Shown: positions 1 through 5,921 of the stretch, piece by piece
How positions within the stretch are numbered: position 1 is the stretch's first letter
Layout of the letters: each line of letters starts with the position of its first letter
Assembly: GCA_959018215.1 (NCBI GenBank)
Contig: CAUEKL010000130.1
Location: 1-6,826 of the forward strand
DNA length: 6,826 nt
Source of the DNA: an uncultured Gemmiger sp.
Lineage (GTDB): Bacteria; Bacillota; Clostridia; Oscillospirales; Ruminococcaceae
Direction: 5' to 3'
Translations under genes and position numbers: made by a program
Notes under the pieces: generated by a model
Told to the model about the DNA's origin: nothing
The model's database searches: none
What the model saw: the letters and a program-made list of their open reading frames with translations, nothing else

Positions 1-772
1 GGGCATTGACAGCGGCTCCACCAGCACCGACGTGGTTATTCTGGACAAGGATCAGAAGATCGTTACCGGCATCATTCTGCCCACCGGCGCAGGTGCCGCC
101 GCCGGCGCCGAGCGTGCCCTGGAGGAAGCGCTGAAGGAAGCCCACCTCCAGCGGGAGGACATCGACGCCATGGTCACCACCGGCTACGGTCGCACCGCCA
201 TCACCGAAGGGGACAAGAGCATCACTGAGATCACCTGCCATGCCCGGGGCGCTCATTTCCTGGACCCCTCGGTGCGTACGGTGGTGGACATCGGCGGCCA
301 GGACAGCAAGGTCATCCGGTTGGATGAGAACGGCGCCGTGGTCAACTTTGTCATGAACGACAAGTGCGCCGCCGGTACCGGCCGCTTCCTGGAGATGATG
401 GTCCGTACCATGGAGATGAGCCTGGATGAGATGAGCCACAAGGGCCTGAAATACAAGGAAGATATCACCATCTCCAGCATGTGCACCGTCTTTGCGGAGT
501 CGGAGGTCGTCTCCCTCATTGCTCAGAACAAGGACACCGACGATATCGTCCACGGCCTGAACAAGGCGGTGGCTTCCAAGACCGCCGCCCTGGCCAAGCG
601 TGTGGGCGGGGAGGAACGCTACATGATGACCGGCGGCGTTTCCAAGAACGAAAGCCTGGTCAAGACTCTGGAAGAAAAGCTGGGCACCACCCTGGTGGTG
701 GATGAGCGGGCCCAGCTGTGCGGCGCTCTGGGCGCGGCTCTCTTTGCCATGGATATGGTGGAAAAGGACTGA
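1..772 (+). CDS. 2-hydroxyacyl-CoA dehydratase activase (BadF/BadG/BcrA/BcrD ATPase family), 5' truncated by window
   Basis: The frame is open from base 2 to a TGA at 770-772, giving 256 visible residues; the true start lies outside the window. The visible N terminus, GIDSGSTSTD, is the phosphate-1 loop of the ASKHA ATPase fold. Further on come the DIGGQDSK motif, NDKCAAGTGRFLEMM, SSMCTVFAESEVVSL and the adenosine-binding MTGGVSKN, ending in CGALGAALFA, in the order found in HgdC. In HgdC the two cysteines (here codons 365-367 and 482-484) hold one [4Fe-4S] cluster between two subunits, and ATP hydrolysis drives one electron into the dehydratase. That mechanism is family knowledge; the motifs are seen. 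HgdC-like proteins are about 260 residues, so this could be a nearly complete stand-alone activase or the C-terminal domain of a larger fused activator/dehydratase. The residue after GSTST is Asp, where HgdC has Lys. No dehydratase subunit follows downstream, so the substrate cannot be named. Confidence 0.9.
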   Translation, partial: GIDSGSTSTDVVILDKDQKIVTGIILPTGAGAAAGAERALEEALKEAHLQREDIDAMVTTGYGRTAITEGDKSITEITCHARGAHFLDPSVRTVVDIGGQDSKVIRLDENGAVVNFVMNDKCAAGTGRFLEMMVRTMEMSLDEMSHKGLKYKEDITISSMCTVFAESEVVSLIAQNKDTDDIVHGLNKAVASKTAALAKRVGGEERYMMTGGVSKNESLVKTLEEKLGTTLVVDERAQLCGALGAALFAMDMVEKD

Positions 773-792
773 TCCCGTCATACAGTCAAAGA

Positions 793-826
793 AAAAGGAC
801 ACTGCCCTGCCGGGCGGTGTCCTTTT
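793..826 (+). terminator. Rho-independent terminator, probably bidirectional
   Basis: A 15-bp stem (793-807 pairing with 812-826, one G-T pair) closes on a 4-base loop (TGCC). The right arm ends in TTTT for the (+) activase gene that stops 20 bases upstream. On the (-) strand the hairpin is followed by TTTTTCTTT (788-796 read in reverse), so it can also end the convergent membrane-protein gene whose stop is at 842-844. Confidence 0.88.
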
Positions 827-841
827 GTCATGAAAAAAAGT

Positions 842-2107
842 TTATACGGCGGCAGGTTCCTTGACCCGTACATCCGGTTTGGGGCACAGGGGGGGCAGCG
901 GCGCACCCCGTGGTGTGAGCAGAGCACAGGGCAGCAAAAGAAGAAGCGGATTGGCAGAAAACAGGAACAGCTTGTTCTCCATCAGCAGGTAGCACAGCAT
1001 GGCGACCATCAGCAGGGTCTCCCCGGTATGCCTGCCCCGGCACAGCCGCCACAGCAAAAACAGGGTGACGCCCGCCACCAGAACGGCTCCCAGCAGACCC
1101 TTGTTCATCACCAGGGCCAGATAGGTGTTATCAATGGAATGGTGCACATCCGCATCGGTGGCAAAACCGCCCAACAGGGTGATTACGTTGGGCATATCGG
1201 TATGGAGCCAGGCTTCGGCGCCGTCCTCTGCGGGGTGTACATACTCAAAAGCCCAGAACACATGATGCCAGATTTCCAGCCGCCCGGAGAACGCCCGGTT
1301 CAGGGTATACAGACCGAAAACTGCCTTGGGGTCGGCCGGATTGAACAGATACCCGGTTATCAGACTGAAGACCGTCAGCAGCGGATACAGAGCCAGCACA
1401 AAACCGTGCCAGATGCGGCTTTCAAAAAAGCGGGGCAGAAATCTTTGCACCGCAAACAGTACCAGCAGCAGGAGCATGGCCATACCGGCGCCGCGACAGC
1501 GGGGCACAAACAGGGTGTAAGCGGCCAGGGCGGTCAGTCCCGCCCAGTCAAACCAACGCAGTCGGGGCCAGCGCAGCCAGCCCCAGGCAAAAAACACACC
1601 CAGCAGCCGGGCACCGTACCCGTTGTAATGCCCGTACCCGTAATCCCAGTTGCGGGCATACATATTGAACGGCATCAGGGAGGTGGTATAGTGCAGCAGC
1701 TGCACCAGTATCAGGCAGGCGGCGGCTGTACCCAGATAGACCCGCAGCGCCGTGCGCAGGTCCACATCCTTGGCACCAAGCCCAATGAGCACTGCCAGCA
1801 AAAACCAGATATCATCCCCGTGCAGGGCCGCAAACGCCGAATAAGCAACGGCTGCGCAGCCCACCACCCACTGCCACCGGTATTCATACCGGGTCAGCAG
1901 CAGGCATTTGACTGCCAGCAGCAAGGCGCCCAGACCGGTCAGCCCCAGGCGGGCCAAGTGGCTGAACCCGGGCAGAGTACTTTGAATATTGGAACTGAAT
2001 ACCTCCGATAGAATCAGCAGCAAGGCGATGGCGGTACAGTATACACGCTGTCCCAGCGCCCGGCGGTCGGCCGTCAGCGGAAAGCGCTCTTGCAGTTTGG
2101 CAGGCAT
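842..2107 (-). CDS. O-antigen polymerase/ligase-like polytopic membrane protein (Wzy/WaaL type)
   Basis: The product has 421 residues, starting at ATG 2107-2105 six bases after a perfect AGGAGG (2119-2114). An in-frame extension to 2281 exists but lacks a comparable ribosome site and would run through the predicted promoter. The protein is almost entirely hydrophobic, with about ten to twelve membrane segments (clear ones near residues 22-38, 52-72, 79-95, 121-140, 208-222, 233-253, 329-354, 363-377 and 382-398). Between the last two membrane blocks is a loop of about 75 residues carrying SGRLEIW (274-280) and DNTYLALVMNKGLLG (326-340). An Arg-containing SGR..W motif followed by DNxYL...G..G is typical of O-antigen polymerase and ligase proteins that join lipid-linked glycan repeats outside the membrane. 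HYNGYGARLLG (160-170) may be the family's upstream loop motif. The function is inferred from topology and these motifs; another polytopic glycan-handling protein is possible. The C-terminal tail (about 400-421) is Pro-rich and charged. Confidence 0.62.
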   Translation of the reverse strand: MPAKLQERFPLTADRRALGQRVYCTAIALLLILSEVFSSNIQSTLPGFSHLARLGLTGLGALLLAVKCLLLTRYEYRWQWVVGCAAVAYSAFAALHGDDIWFLLAVLIGLGAKDVDLRTALRVYLGTAAACLILVQLLHYTTSLMPFNMYARNWDYGYGHYNGYGARLLGVFFAWGWLRWPRLRWFDWAGLTALAAYTLFVPRCRGAGMAMLLLLVLFAVQRFLPRFFESRIWHGFVLALYPLLTVFSLITGYLFNPADPKAVFGLYTLNRAFSGRLEIWHHVFWAFEYVHPAEDGAEAWLHTDMPNVITLLGGFATDADVHHSIDNTYLALVMNKGLLGAVLVAGVTLFLLWRLCRGRHTGETLLMVAMLCYLLMENKLFLFSANPLLLLLPCALLTPRGAPLPPLCPKPDVRVKEPAAV

Positions 2108-2113
2108 CGCGGT

Positions 2114-2119
2114 CCTCCT
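2114..2119 (-). promoter_or_regulatory. Shine-Dalgarno site fixing the start of the polymerase-like gene
   Basis: The (-) strand reads AGGAGG, six bases before ATG 2107-2105. It is the reason for choosing the 421-residue product over the 58-residue-longer open frame. Confidence 0.85.
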
Positions 2120-2122
2120 TTC

Positions 2123-2140
2123 CTGCGGGCTGTCCCGCAG
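2123..2140 (-). other. Leader hairpin in the 5' UTR of the polymerase-like gene
   Basis: The (-) strand reads CTGCGGG ACAG CCCGCAG, a perfect 7-bp GC-rich stem with a 4-base loop. It sits between the predicted transcription start (about 2144-2145) and the Shine-Dalgarno site, only three bases upstream of the AGGAAAGGAGG tract. No T-run follows it, so it is not a terminator. It would lie within a few bases of the mRNA 5' end. Confidence 0.6.
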
Positions 2141-2150
2141 ATCGTTCTTC

Positions 2151-2179
2151 ATTATAGCATGGCCTGTCCCAAAAGAAAA
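2151..2179 (-). promoter_or_regulatory. Promoter of the polymerase-like gene (extended -10)
   Basis: The (-) strand has a consensus TATAAT at 2156-2151 preceded by TGC (2159-2157), forming an extended -10 element. Seventeen bases upstream is a weak -35, TTTTCT (2179-2174). The predicted start near 2144-2145 gives a leader of about 37 bases. An extended -10 commonly compensates for a poor -35. Confidence 0.6.
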
Positions 2180-2212
2180 CCCGTCCAAAGCGGCCTTCGT
2201 GTTCCTGCATCC

Positions 2213-2241
2213 TTGTATTTTGCCCAAAAGTTTGTTACAAT
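2213..2241 (+). promoter_or_regulatory. Promoter of fhs
   Basis: TTGTAT (2213-2218) and TACAAT (2236-2241) are separated by exactly 17 bases and resemble sigma-A -35 and -10 boxes. The predicted start near 2248 leaves a leader of about 57 bases, too short for a known folate riboswitch plus expression platform. The site is back to back with the (-) promoter at 2151-2179; the two -35 boxes are about 33 bases apart. Confidence 0.55.
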
Positions 2242-2291
2242 CAACATAGTATCCGTTTATTTTCCAAAATGTTACGCGCATAGAGAAGGAA

Positions 2292-2297
2292 AGGAAG
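2292..2297 (+). promoter_or_regulatory. Shine-Dalgarno site of fhs
   Basis: AGGAAG lies seven bases before ATG 2305, inside a purine-rich tract (2282-2300). It supports the start that gives the family-typical N terminus MLSDIQIAQ. Confidence 0.75.
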
Positions 2298-2304
2298 AGA
2301 TCAT

Positions 2305-3978
2305 ATGCTCAGCGATATCCAGATCGCCCAAAACGCCCACATGCTTCCCATTACCGAGGTAGCAGCCAAGCTGGGCCTGTCCGCCGATGATGTCATCCCC
2401 TACGGCAAGTACAAGGCCAAGATCAGCCACAAGCTGGCAAAAGGGGAGGGCAAGCAGGGCAAGCTGATCCTGGTTACCGCCATCAGCCCCACCCCGGCGG
2501 GTGAGGGCAAAACCACCACCAGTGTGGGCCTGGCCGATGCTCTTTGCGCTATGGGCAAGCGGACCATGCTCTGCCTGCGGGAACCCTCTCTGGGCCCCGT
2601 GTTCGGCATCAAGGGCGGCGCTGCCGGCGGCGGCTATGCCCAGGTGGTGCCCATGGAGGACATCAACCTCCACTTTACCGGTGATATCCATGCCATCGGC
2701 ACCGCCAACAACCTGCTGGCGGCTATGATCGACAACTCCATCCAGCAGGGCAACCCCCTGAACATCGACCCCCGTCGGGTGGTGTGGAAGCGCTGCATGG
2801 ACATGAATGACCGCCAGCTGCGGTTCATCGTGGACGGCCTGGGCGGCAAGGTCAACGGCACTCCCCGGGAGGACGGCTTCGACATCACCGTGGCCAGCGA
2901 GGTCATGGCCATCTTCTGCCTGGCCACCGACCTGCAGGACCTGAAGGACCGCCTGTCCCGCATCGTCTGCGCCTATACGTTTGACGGCAAGCCGGTCACC
3001 GCCGGGGAGATCGGCGCTGCCGGTGCCATGACCGCCCTGCTCAAGGACGCCATCGACCCCAACCTGGTCCAGACCCTGGAAAACAATCCCGCCATCATCC
3101 ACGGCGGCCCCTTCGCCAACATTGCCCACGGCTGCAACAGCGTCACCGCCACCAAACTGGGCCTGAAGCTGGCCGACTATGTGGTCACCGAAGCCGGTTT
3201 CGGGGCCGATCTGGGCGCTGAAAAGTTCCTGGACATCAAGTGCCGGTACGCGGGTCTGAACCCCTCCGCCGTGGTGCTGGTGGCCACCGTCCGTGCCCTG
3301 AAATACCACGGCGGTGTGGCCAAGGCCGACCTGAACGCCCCCAACGTGGAGGCGGTGCGCAAGGGCTCTGTGAACCTGGCCCGCCATATCGACAACCTGA
3401 AGAATGGCTTCGGCCTGCCGGTCTGCGTGGCCATCAACTCCTTCCCCACCGACACCGAAGAGGAGATGGAGATCATCCGGGATGTCTGTGCCCAGGCCGG
3501 CGTGCCCTGCGCGTTGAGCGAAGTCTTTGCCAAGGGCGGCGAAGGCGGCAAGGAGCTGGCCAACACCGTTCTGCAGGTGCTGGAAGAAAATCCCGACATC
3601 CATCCCATCCAGTTCACCTACGACCTGGAAGCCTCTCTGGCCGACAAGGTGGAAGCGGTGGCCCGCAAGATCTACCGTGCCGACGGGGTGACCTACGCCC
3701 CCGCCGCCAAGAAGATGCTGGCCGAACTGGAAAAGATGGGCTACGGCAAGCTGCCGGTCTGTATCGCCAAGACCCAGTACTCCTTCAGTGACGACGCATC
3801 CCTGCTGGGCGCCCCGGAACACTTCCGCATGAATGTGCGGGAGGTCCGCCTGTCCGCCGGTGCGGGCTTTGTGGTGGTCATCTGCGGTTCCATCATGACC
3901 ATGCCCGGTCTGCCCCGTCATCCCGCGGCCATGGATATTGACTGCGACGCCGAGGGCCGCATCACCGGTCTGTTCTGA
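2305..3978 (+). CDS. fhs: Formate--tetrahydrofolate ligase (10-formyl-THF synthetase)
   Basis: This cytosolic enzyme makes 10-formyltetrahydrofolate from formate, tetrahydrofolate and ATP. The product feeds purine and formyl-Met synthesis, and the methyl branch of the Wood-Ljungdahl pathway in organisms that have it. The 557-residue length matches the bacterial monofunctional family. Visible signatures are the nucleotide-binding loop TPAGEGKT (63-70), REPSLGPVF followed by [11 protein letters not shown] (101-111, first family signature), HFTGDIHAI (123-131), [12 protein letters not shown] (326-337, second signature) and the C-terminal [11 protein letters not shown]...GLF. No lesion is seen. 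It is transcribed alone from its own promoter and closed by a strong terminator. No folD, fchA, metF or CO-dehydrogenase gene is adjacent, so the window gives no support for acetogenesis; a biosynthetic role is the simpler reading. Confidence 0.98.
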   Translation: MLSDIQIAQNAHMLPITEVAAKLGLSADDVIPYGKYKAKISHKLAKGEGKQGKLILVTAISPTPAGEGKTTTSVGLADALCAMGKRTMLCLREPSLGPVFGIKGGAAGGGYAQVVPMEDINLHFTGDIHAIGTANNLLAAMIDNSIQQGNPLNIDPRRVVWKRCMDMNDRQLRFIVDGLGGKVNGTPREDGFDITVASEVMAIFCLATDLQDLKDRLSRIVCAYTFDGKPVTAGEIGAAGAMTALLKDAIDPNLVQTLENNPAIIHGGPFANIAHGCNSVTATKLGLKLADYVVTEAGFGADLGAEKFLDIKCRYAGLNPSAVVLVATVRALKYHGGVAKADLNAPNVEAVRKGSVNLARHIDNLKNGFGLPVCVAINSFPTDTEEEMEIIRDVCAQAGVPCALSEVFAKGGEGGKELANTVLQVLEENPDIHPIQFTYDLEASLADKVEAVARKIYRADGVTYAPAAKKMLAELEKMGYGKLPVCIAKTQYSFSDDASLLGAPEHFRMNVREVRLSAGAGFVVVICGSIMTMPGLPRHPAAMDIDCDAEGRITGLF

Positions 3979-3999
3979 TTCACAGATTCCTCAACAAGC

Positions 4000-4040
4000 A
4001 AACAGCGTGCAAGCTCCAACGGCCTGCACGCTGTTTTTTT
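4000..4040 (+). terminator. Rho-independent terminator of fhs
   Basis: A perfect 12-bp stem (4000-4011 with 4025-4036, core CAGCGTGCA) is followed by a run of seven T (4034-4040), 22 bases after the fhs stop. On the (-) strand the trailing sequence is TTTGCTTGTT, a weaker U-tract, so it may also end the convergent DUF2812 gene that stops at 4052. Confidence 0.92.
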
Positions 4041-4051
4041 ATAGGGGTTCT

Positions 4052-5443
4052 TCAGTCGGTGGGGGCCAGGATTCCGGCAGCCTTCGCCAGTTGTTCTTCG
4101 GTCGGCACCAGATAGGCGAACTGAAGTTCCACCACCCGGCCCGGCCAGCACAGCAGATACGTGGGAACCGGCCCGAGGAAACTCCGCTGCAGTTGGTAAG
4201 CGGCCTGAACGCCATAGGGAGCCGGCTCAATGGCAGAATAGGAATCCTGAAATACAGTGCCATCCTCATAGACTTCATCCTGATGTTCCTCCAGCAGCTG
4301 GTGCACCACCATGTCCTGCACAAAGGAAAAATCAGTGTCATAAATGGTGTACCACACGGTGGGGGCCCCTGCATACTGCGGTACAACCGGGCTTTGGTCG
4401 TACAGGCTCCGACGCAGAAGAGGACTGGCGTAGGTGGTGGCTTTCCGGGAATAAACGGCATCGGTTTCGGTCAGGTCCTCCACCGTCAGGGGCAGGGGAT
4501 CGTTGTAGAGATCATAGGTACGGCCGTTCTGCTCATAGCTGCCTGCCACCACATGGTCGGCCTGTCCCAGTCGGGAGCCGAGGGACACGGCAAGCAGGAC
4601 CACAACCCCCACCACATACACCGCAAGCACCAAAAAGCTGGTGGCGGCTTTGTTGAGCCCGGCGGGCGTGTCCTGGCGTTGCAAGCGTTTTCTCAGCAGA
4701 GTGCCGCCGCCTATGGCTGCCACACAGATCAGCAGCCAGGCAAGATACCACTGAGGCGGCAGGGGGGACCCGAAAGCGGCCAGACACAACAACAGAATGG
4801 CTATGGCCACAAACACCCAGCTGACACGAGTGGGAATCCGGGGCGGAAGAAAGAGACCGCTCTCCTCGGCGGCGGGTACGGCCCGGCGATGCCACACCAG
4901 GCAGGTGATAGGTTCCACCATACAGGCAACCAGCAACAGCAGCCACACCGGCAGGGAGAGAACGTCAAACCCGTCTGACAGAAACCGGATGGCATCCTGC
5001 CGGAAATCCAGCCAGTATTTTCCCATCCAGAACAGGCACAGCACCAGAGTAAACAGCCGCGGCCGGATGGTCAGGCGGACCATGGTCCGGTACAGGCTTT
5101 CCACCCGCACCACCGGGTCGGTCTCCAGAGGCAGGGCGTCGACATCGGCGGTGTAAAAGATCTGCATATCGTGCCGCCGGGCGGCCAGATGCCAGCCGCC
5201 CTGGGCACACAGGGCCTCTTTATCCTGCTGCTCGTCAGTGGGCAGAGGATCATATTCCGTGGCCTTGGAAAAATAGGTGACGGCAAATTGCAGGGGCCGC
5301 GGCGGTATTTCCGCAAAGGTCCAGACCCAATTTCCCATTTGGGTCAGCAGCCACCCCCGGGCCGCCTGCTGTTCCAGCAGCGTTTCTATGGCTTGTTGGT
5401 CATAAGGGGAGAAGGGAACAAAAAGACGTTTCGTTCGGCTCAT
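4052..5443 (-). CDS. DUF2812 domain membrane protein, partner of PadR regulator
   Basis: The product has 463 residues, starting at ATG 5443-5441 with AGGAGG seven bases upstream (5456-5451). Residues 1 to about 110 resemble the DUF2812 domain: FSPYDQQAIETLLEQQAARGW near the N terminus (10-31), then a GW...DMQIFYTAD segment (83-100). Five membrane segments follow (about 130-147, 161-184, 208-225, 231-250 and 268-290). Positive residues cluster in the loops after segments 2 (WHRR...PPRIPTR) and 4 (RKRLQR), which places the N-terminal domain inside and the last 170 residues outside. The external tail, rich in Tyr and acidic residues, matches no fold I can name. DUF2812 proteins are of unknown function and often sit beside PadR regulators, as here. 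A membrane-state or envelope-stress role is possible but unproven. Its start overlaps the padR stop, so it is probably translated by coupling. Confidence 0.85.
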   Translation of the reverse strand: MSRTKRLFVPFSPYDQQAIETLLEQQAARGWLLTQMGNWVWTFAEIPPRPLQFAVTYFSKATEYDPLPTDEQQDKEALCAQGGWHLAARRHDMQIFYTADVDALPLETDPVVRVESLYRTMVRLTIRPRLFTLVLCLFWMGKYWLDFRQDAIRFLSDGFDVLSLPVWLLLLVACMVEPITCLVWHRRAVPAAEESGLFLPPRIPTRVSWVFVAIAILLLCLAAFGSPLPPQWYLAWLLICVAAIGGGTLLRKRLQRQDTPAGLNKAATSFLVLAVYVVGVVVLLAVSLGSRLGQADHVVAGSYEQNGRTYDLYNDPLPLTVEDLTETDAVYSRKATTYASPLLRRSLYDQSPVVPQYAGAPTVWYTIYDTDFSFVQDMVVHQLLEEHQDEVYEDGTVFQDSYSAIEPAPYGVQAAYQLQRSFLGPVPTYLLCWPGRVVELQFAYLVPTEEQLAKAAGILAPTD

Positions 5444-5763
5444 GGCTGTGCCTCCTTTCCGGCATAGCGCTCATAATCCCGGATCTGCTCCCGCAGGCGT
5501 TCGTATTCTTTGGCCAGCATGGCTGACCCTTTTTCGGTGATGCGGTAGCGGCGCCGTCCCCGCAAAGCCCCGGTGGCTTCGATCCAGCCTTCGGCGGTGA
5601 ACTGCTCCAGCAGGTCGTACAGGGTGCCGGACCCGATGCTCACCCGCCCGCCGGTCATCTGCCGTACCTTTTCCAGGATCTCCATCCCCCGGCACTCTTC
5701 CCGCAGGCAGAGCAGCAGGTAAAACATCTGTTCGGTCAGGGTCTTGAACCGTTCCCGGGGCAT
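5440..5763 (-). CDS. PadR-family transcriptional regulator
   Basis: The product is a 107-residue winged-helix DNA-binding protein of the short PadR class. The helix-turn-helix covers roughly residues 9-62: EQMFYLLLCL, GMEILEKVRQMTGGRVSIGSGTLYDLL, then EGWIE. The wing GALRGRRRYRITEKG (65-79) and a C-terminal dimerisation helix (about 80-101) follow. IGSGTLYDLL corresponds to the recognition-helix segment conserved in PadR proteins. The chosen ATG (5763-5761) has GAAGG eight bases upstream and gives the usual family length; a longer open frame would run back through the promoter. Such regulators usually repress their own operon and are released by a ligand or partner protein. Two copies of a dyad in the promoter fit autorepression. 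The stop overlaps the DUF2812 start by four bases (ATGA). Confidence 0.93.
   Translation of the reverse strand: MPRERFKTLTEQMFYLLLCLREECRGMEILEKVRQMTGGRVSIGSGTLYDLLEQFTAEGWIEATGALRGRRRYRITEKGSAMLAKEYERLREQIRDYERYAGKEAQP
5451..5456 (-). promoter_or_regulatory. Shine-Dalgarno site of the DUF2812 gene inside padR
   Basis: The (-) strand AGGAGG lies within the last codons of padR, seven bases before the DUF2812 ATG. Together with the ATGA overlap it supports coupled but independently efficient translation of the second gene. Confidence 0.8.
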
Positions 5764-5788
5764 GGCTACCGCCTTCTTTCTTTGCAAT

Positions 5789-5801
5789 CTCGAATATCGA
5801 G
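5789..5801. promoter_or_regulatory. Putative PadR operator, downstream copy
   Basis: CTCGAATATCGAG is a dyad with 5-bp arms (CTCGA/TCGAG) around ATA. On the (-) strand it lies just downstream of the predicted transcription start (roughly +7 to +20), in the leader before padR. It is the exact reverse complement of the copy at 5823-5835; the centres are 34 bp apart. PadR is the inferred binder because the pair flanks its own promoter. Confidence 0.72.
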
Positions 5802-5814
5802 TTCTTTCATCTTC

Positions 5815-5843
5815 AGTATATTCTCGATATTCGAGAAAGTCAA
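5815..5843 (-). promoter_or_regulatory. Promoter of the padR-DUF2812 operon
   Basis: The (-) strand has TTGACT (5843-5838) and TATACT (5820-5815) with exactly 17 bases between, a near-consensus sigma-A promoter. The predicted start near 5808 gives a leader of about 45 bases. The spacer is almost wholly occupied by the operator dyad 5823-5835, so a bound repressor would block polymerase. Confidence 0.82.
5823..5835. promoter_or_regulatory. Putative PadR operator, promoter-spacer copy
   Basis: CTCGATATTCGAG fills 13 of the 17 bases between the -35 and -10 boxes of the padR promoter. It is the exact reverse complement of the copy at 5789-5801. This position is classic for steric repression. Confidence 0.75.
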
Positions 5844-5874
5844 TGGGCCAAACTGAATTTTTCCGCAGGCACGC

Positions 5875-5911
5875 AAAAAGCCGTTCCGGCAATCCTGCCG
5901 GAACGGCTTTT
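5875..5911 (-). terminator. Rho-independent terminator of the GT-C membrane protein gene
   Basis: A perfect 15-bp stem (5876-5890 with 5897-5911) closes on a 6-base loop. Read on the (-) strand it ends in TTTTT, ten bases past the TAA of the upstream membrane protein. It separates that gene from the padR promoter, whose -35 begins about 30 bases further on. On the (+) strand it also ends in TTTT, but no (+) gene needs it. Confidence 0.9.
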
Positions 5912-5921
5912 CTTCGTCCTT

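Noticed and set aside
830..2011. A 393-codon Gln-rich open frame on the (+) strand opposite the polymerase-like gene
   Set aside because: The Gln richness is CTG leucine codons of the membrane protein read backwards as CAG. Its first ATG is in the terminator region with no ribosome site.
2108..2281. N-terminal extension of the polymerase-like protein to an upstream start
   Set aside because: The extension would translate the predicted promoter and leader, lacks a good ribosome site and is not hydrophobic. The ATG at 2107 has a perfect AGGAGG.
2242..2304. Possible folate or other riboswitch in the fhs leader
   Set aside because: The predicted leader of about 57 bases is AT-rich and shows no long paired element or terminator/antiterminator pair.
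2272..3921. A 549-codon open frame antisense to nearly all of fhs
   Set aside because: It mirrors the high GC codon use of fhs. Its translation is a low-complexity Gly/His/Val/Gln mix with no domain, it has no ribosome site, and fhs is certain on the other strand.
2305..3978. fhs as evidence for an acetogen (Wood-Ljungdahl pathway)
   Set aside because: No other pathway gene is present, and many non-acetogenic gut Clostridia carry a single-gene fhs for biosynthesis.
3938..4978. A 346-codon (+) open frame opposite the DUF2812 gene
   Set aside because: It starts inside the end of fhs, runs through the fhs terminator and has shadow-like Gln/Gly/His composition. The (-) strand gene has a clear domain, topology and ribosome site.
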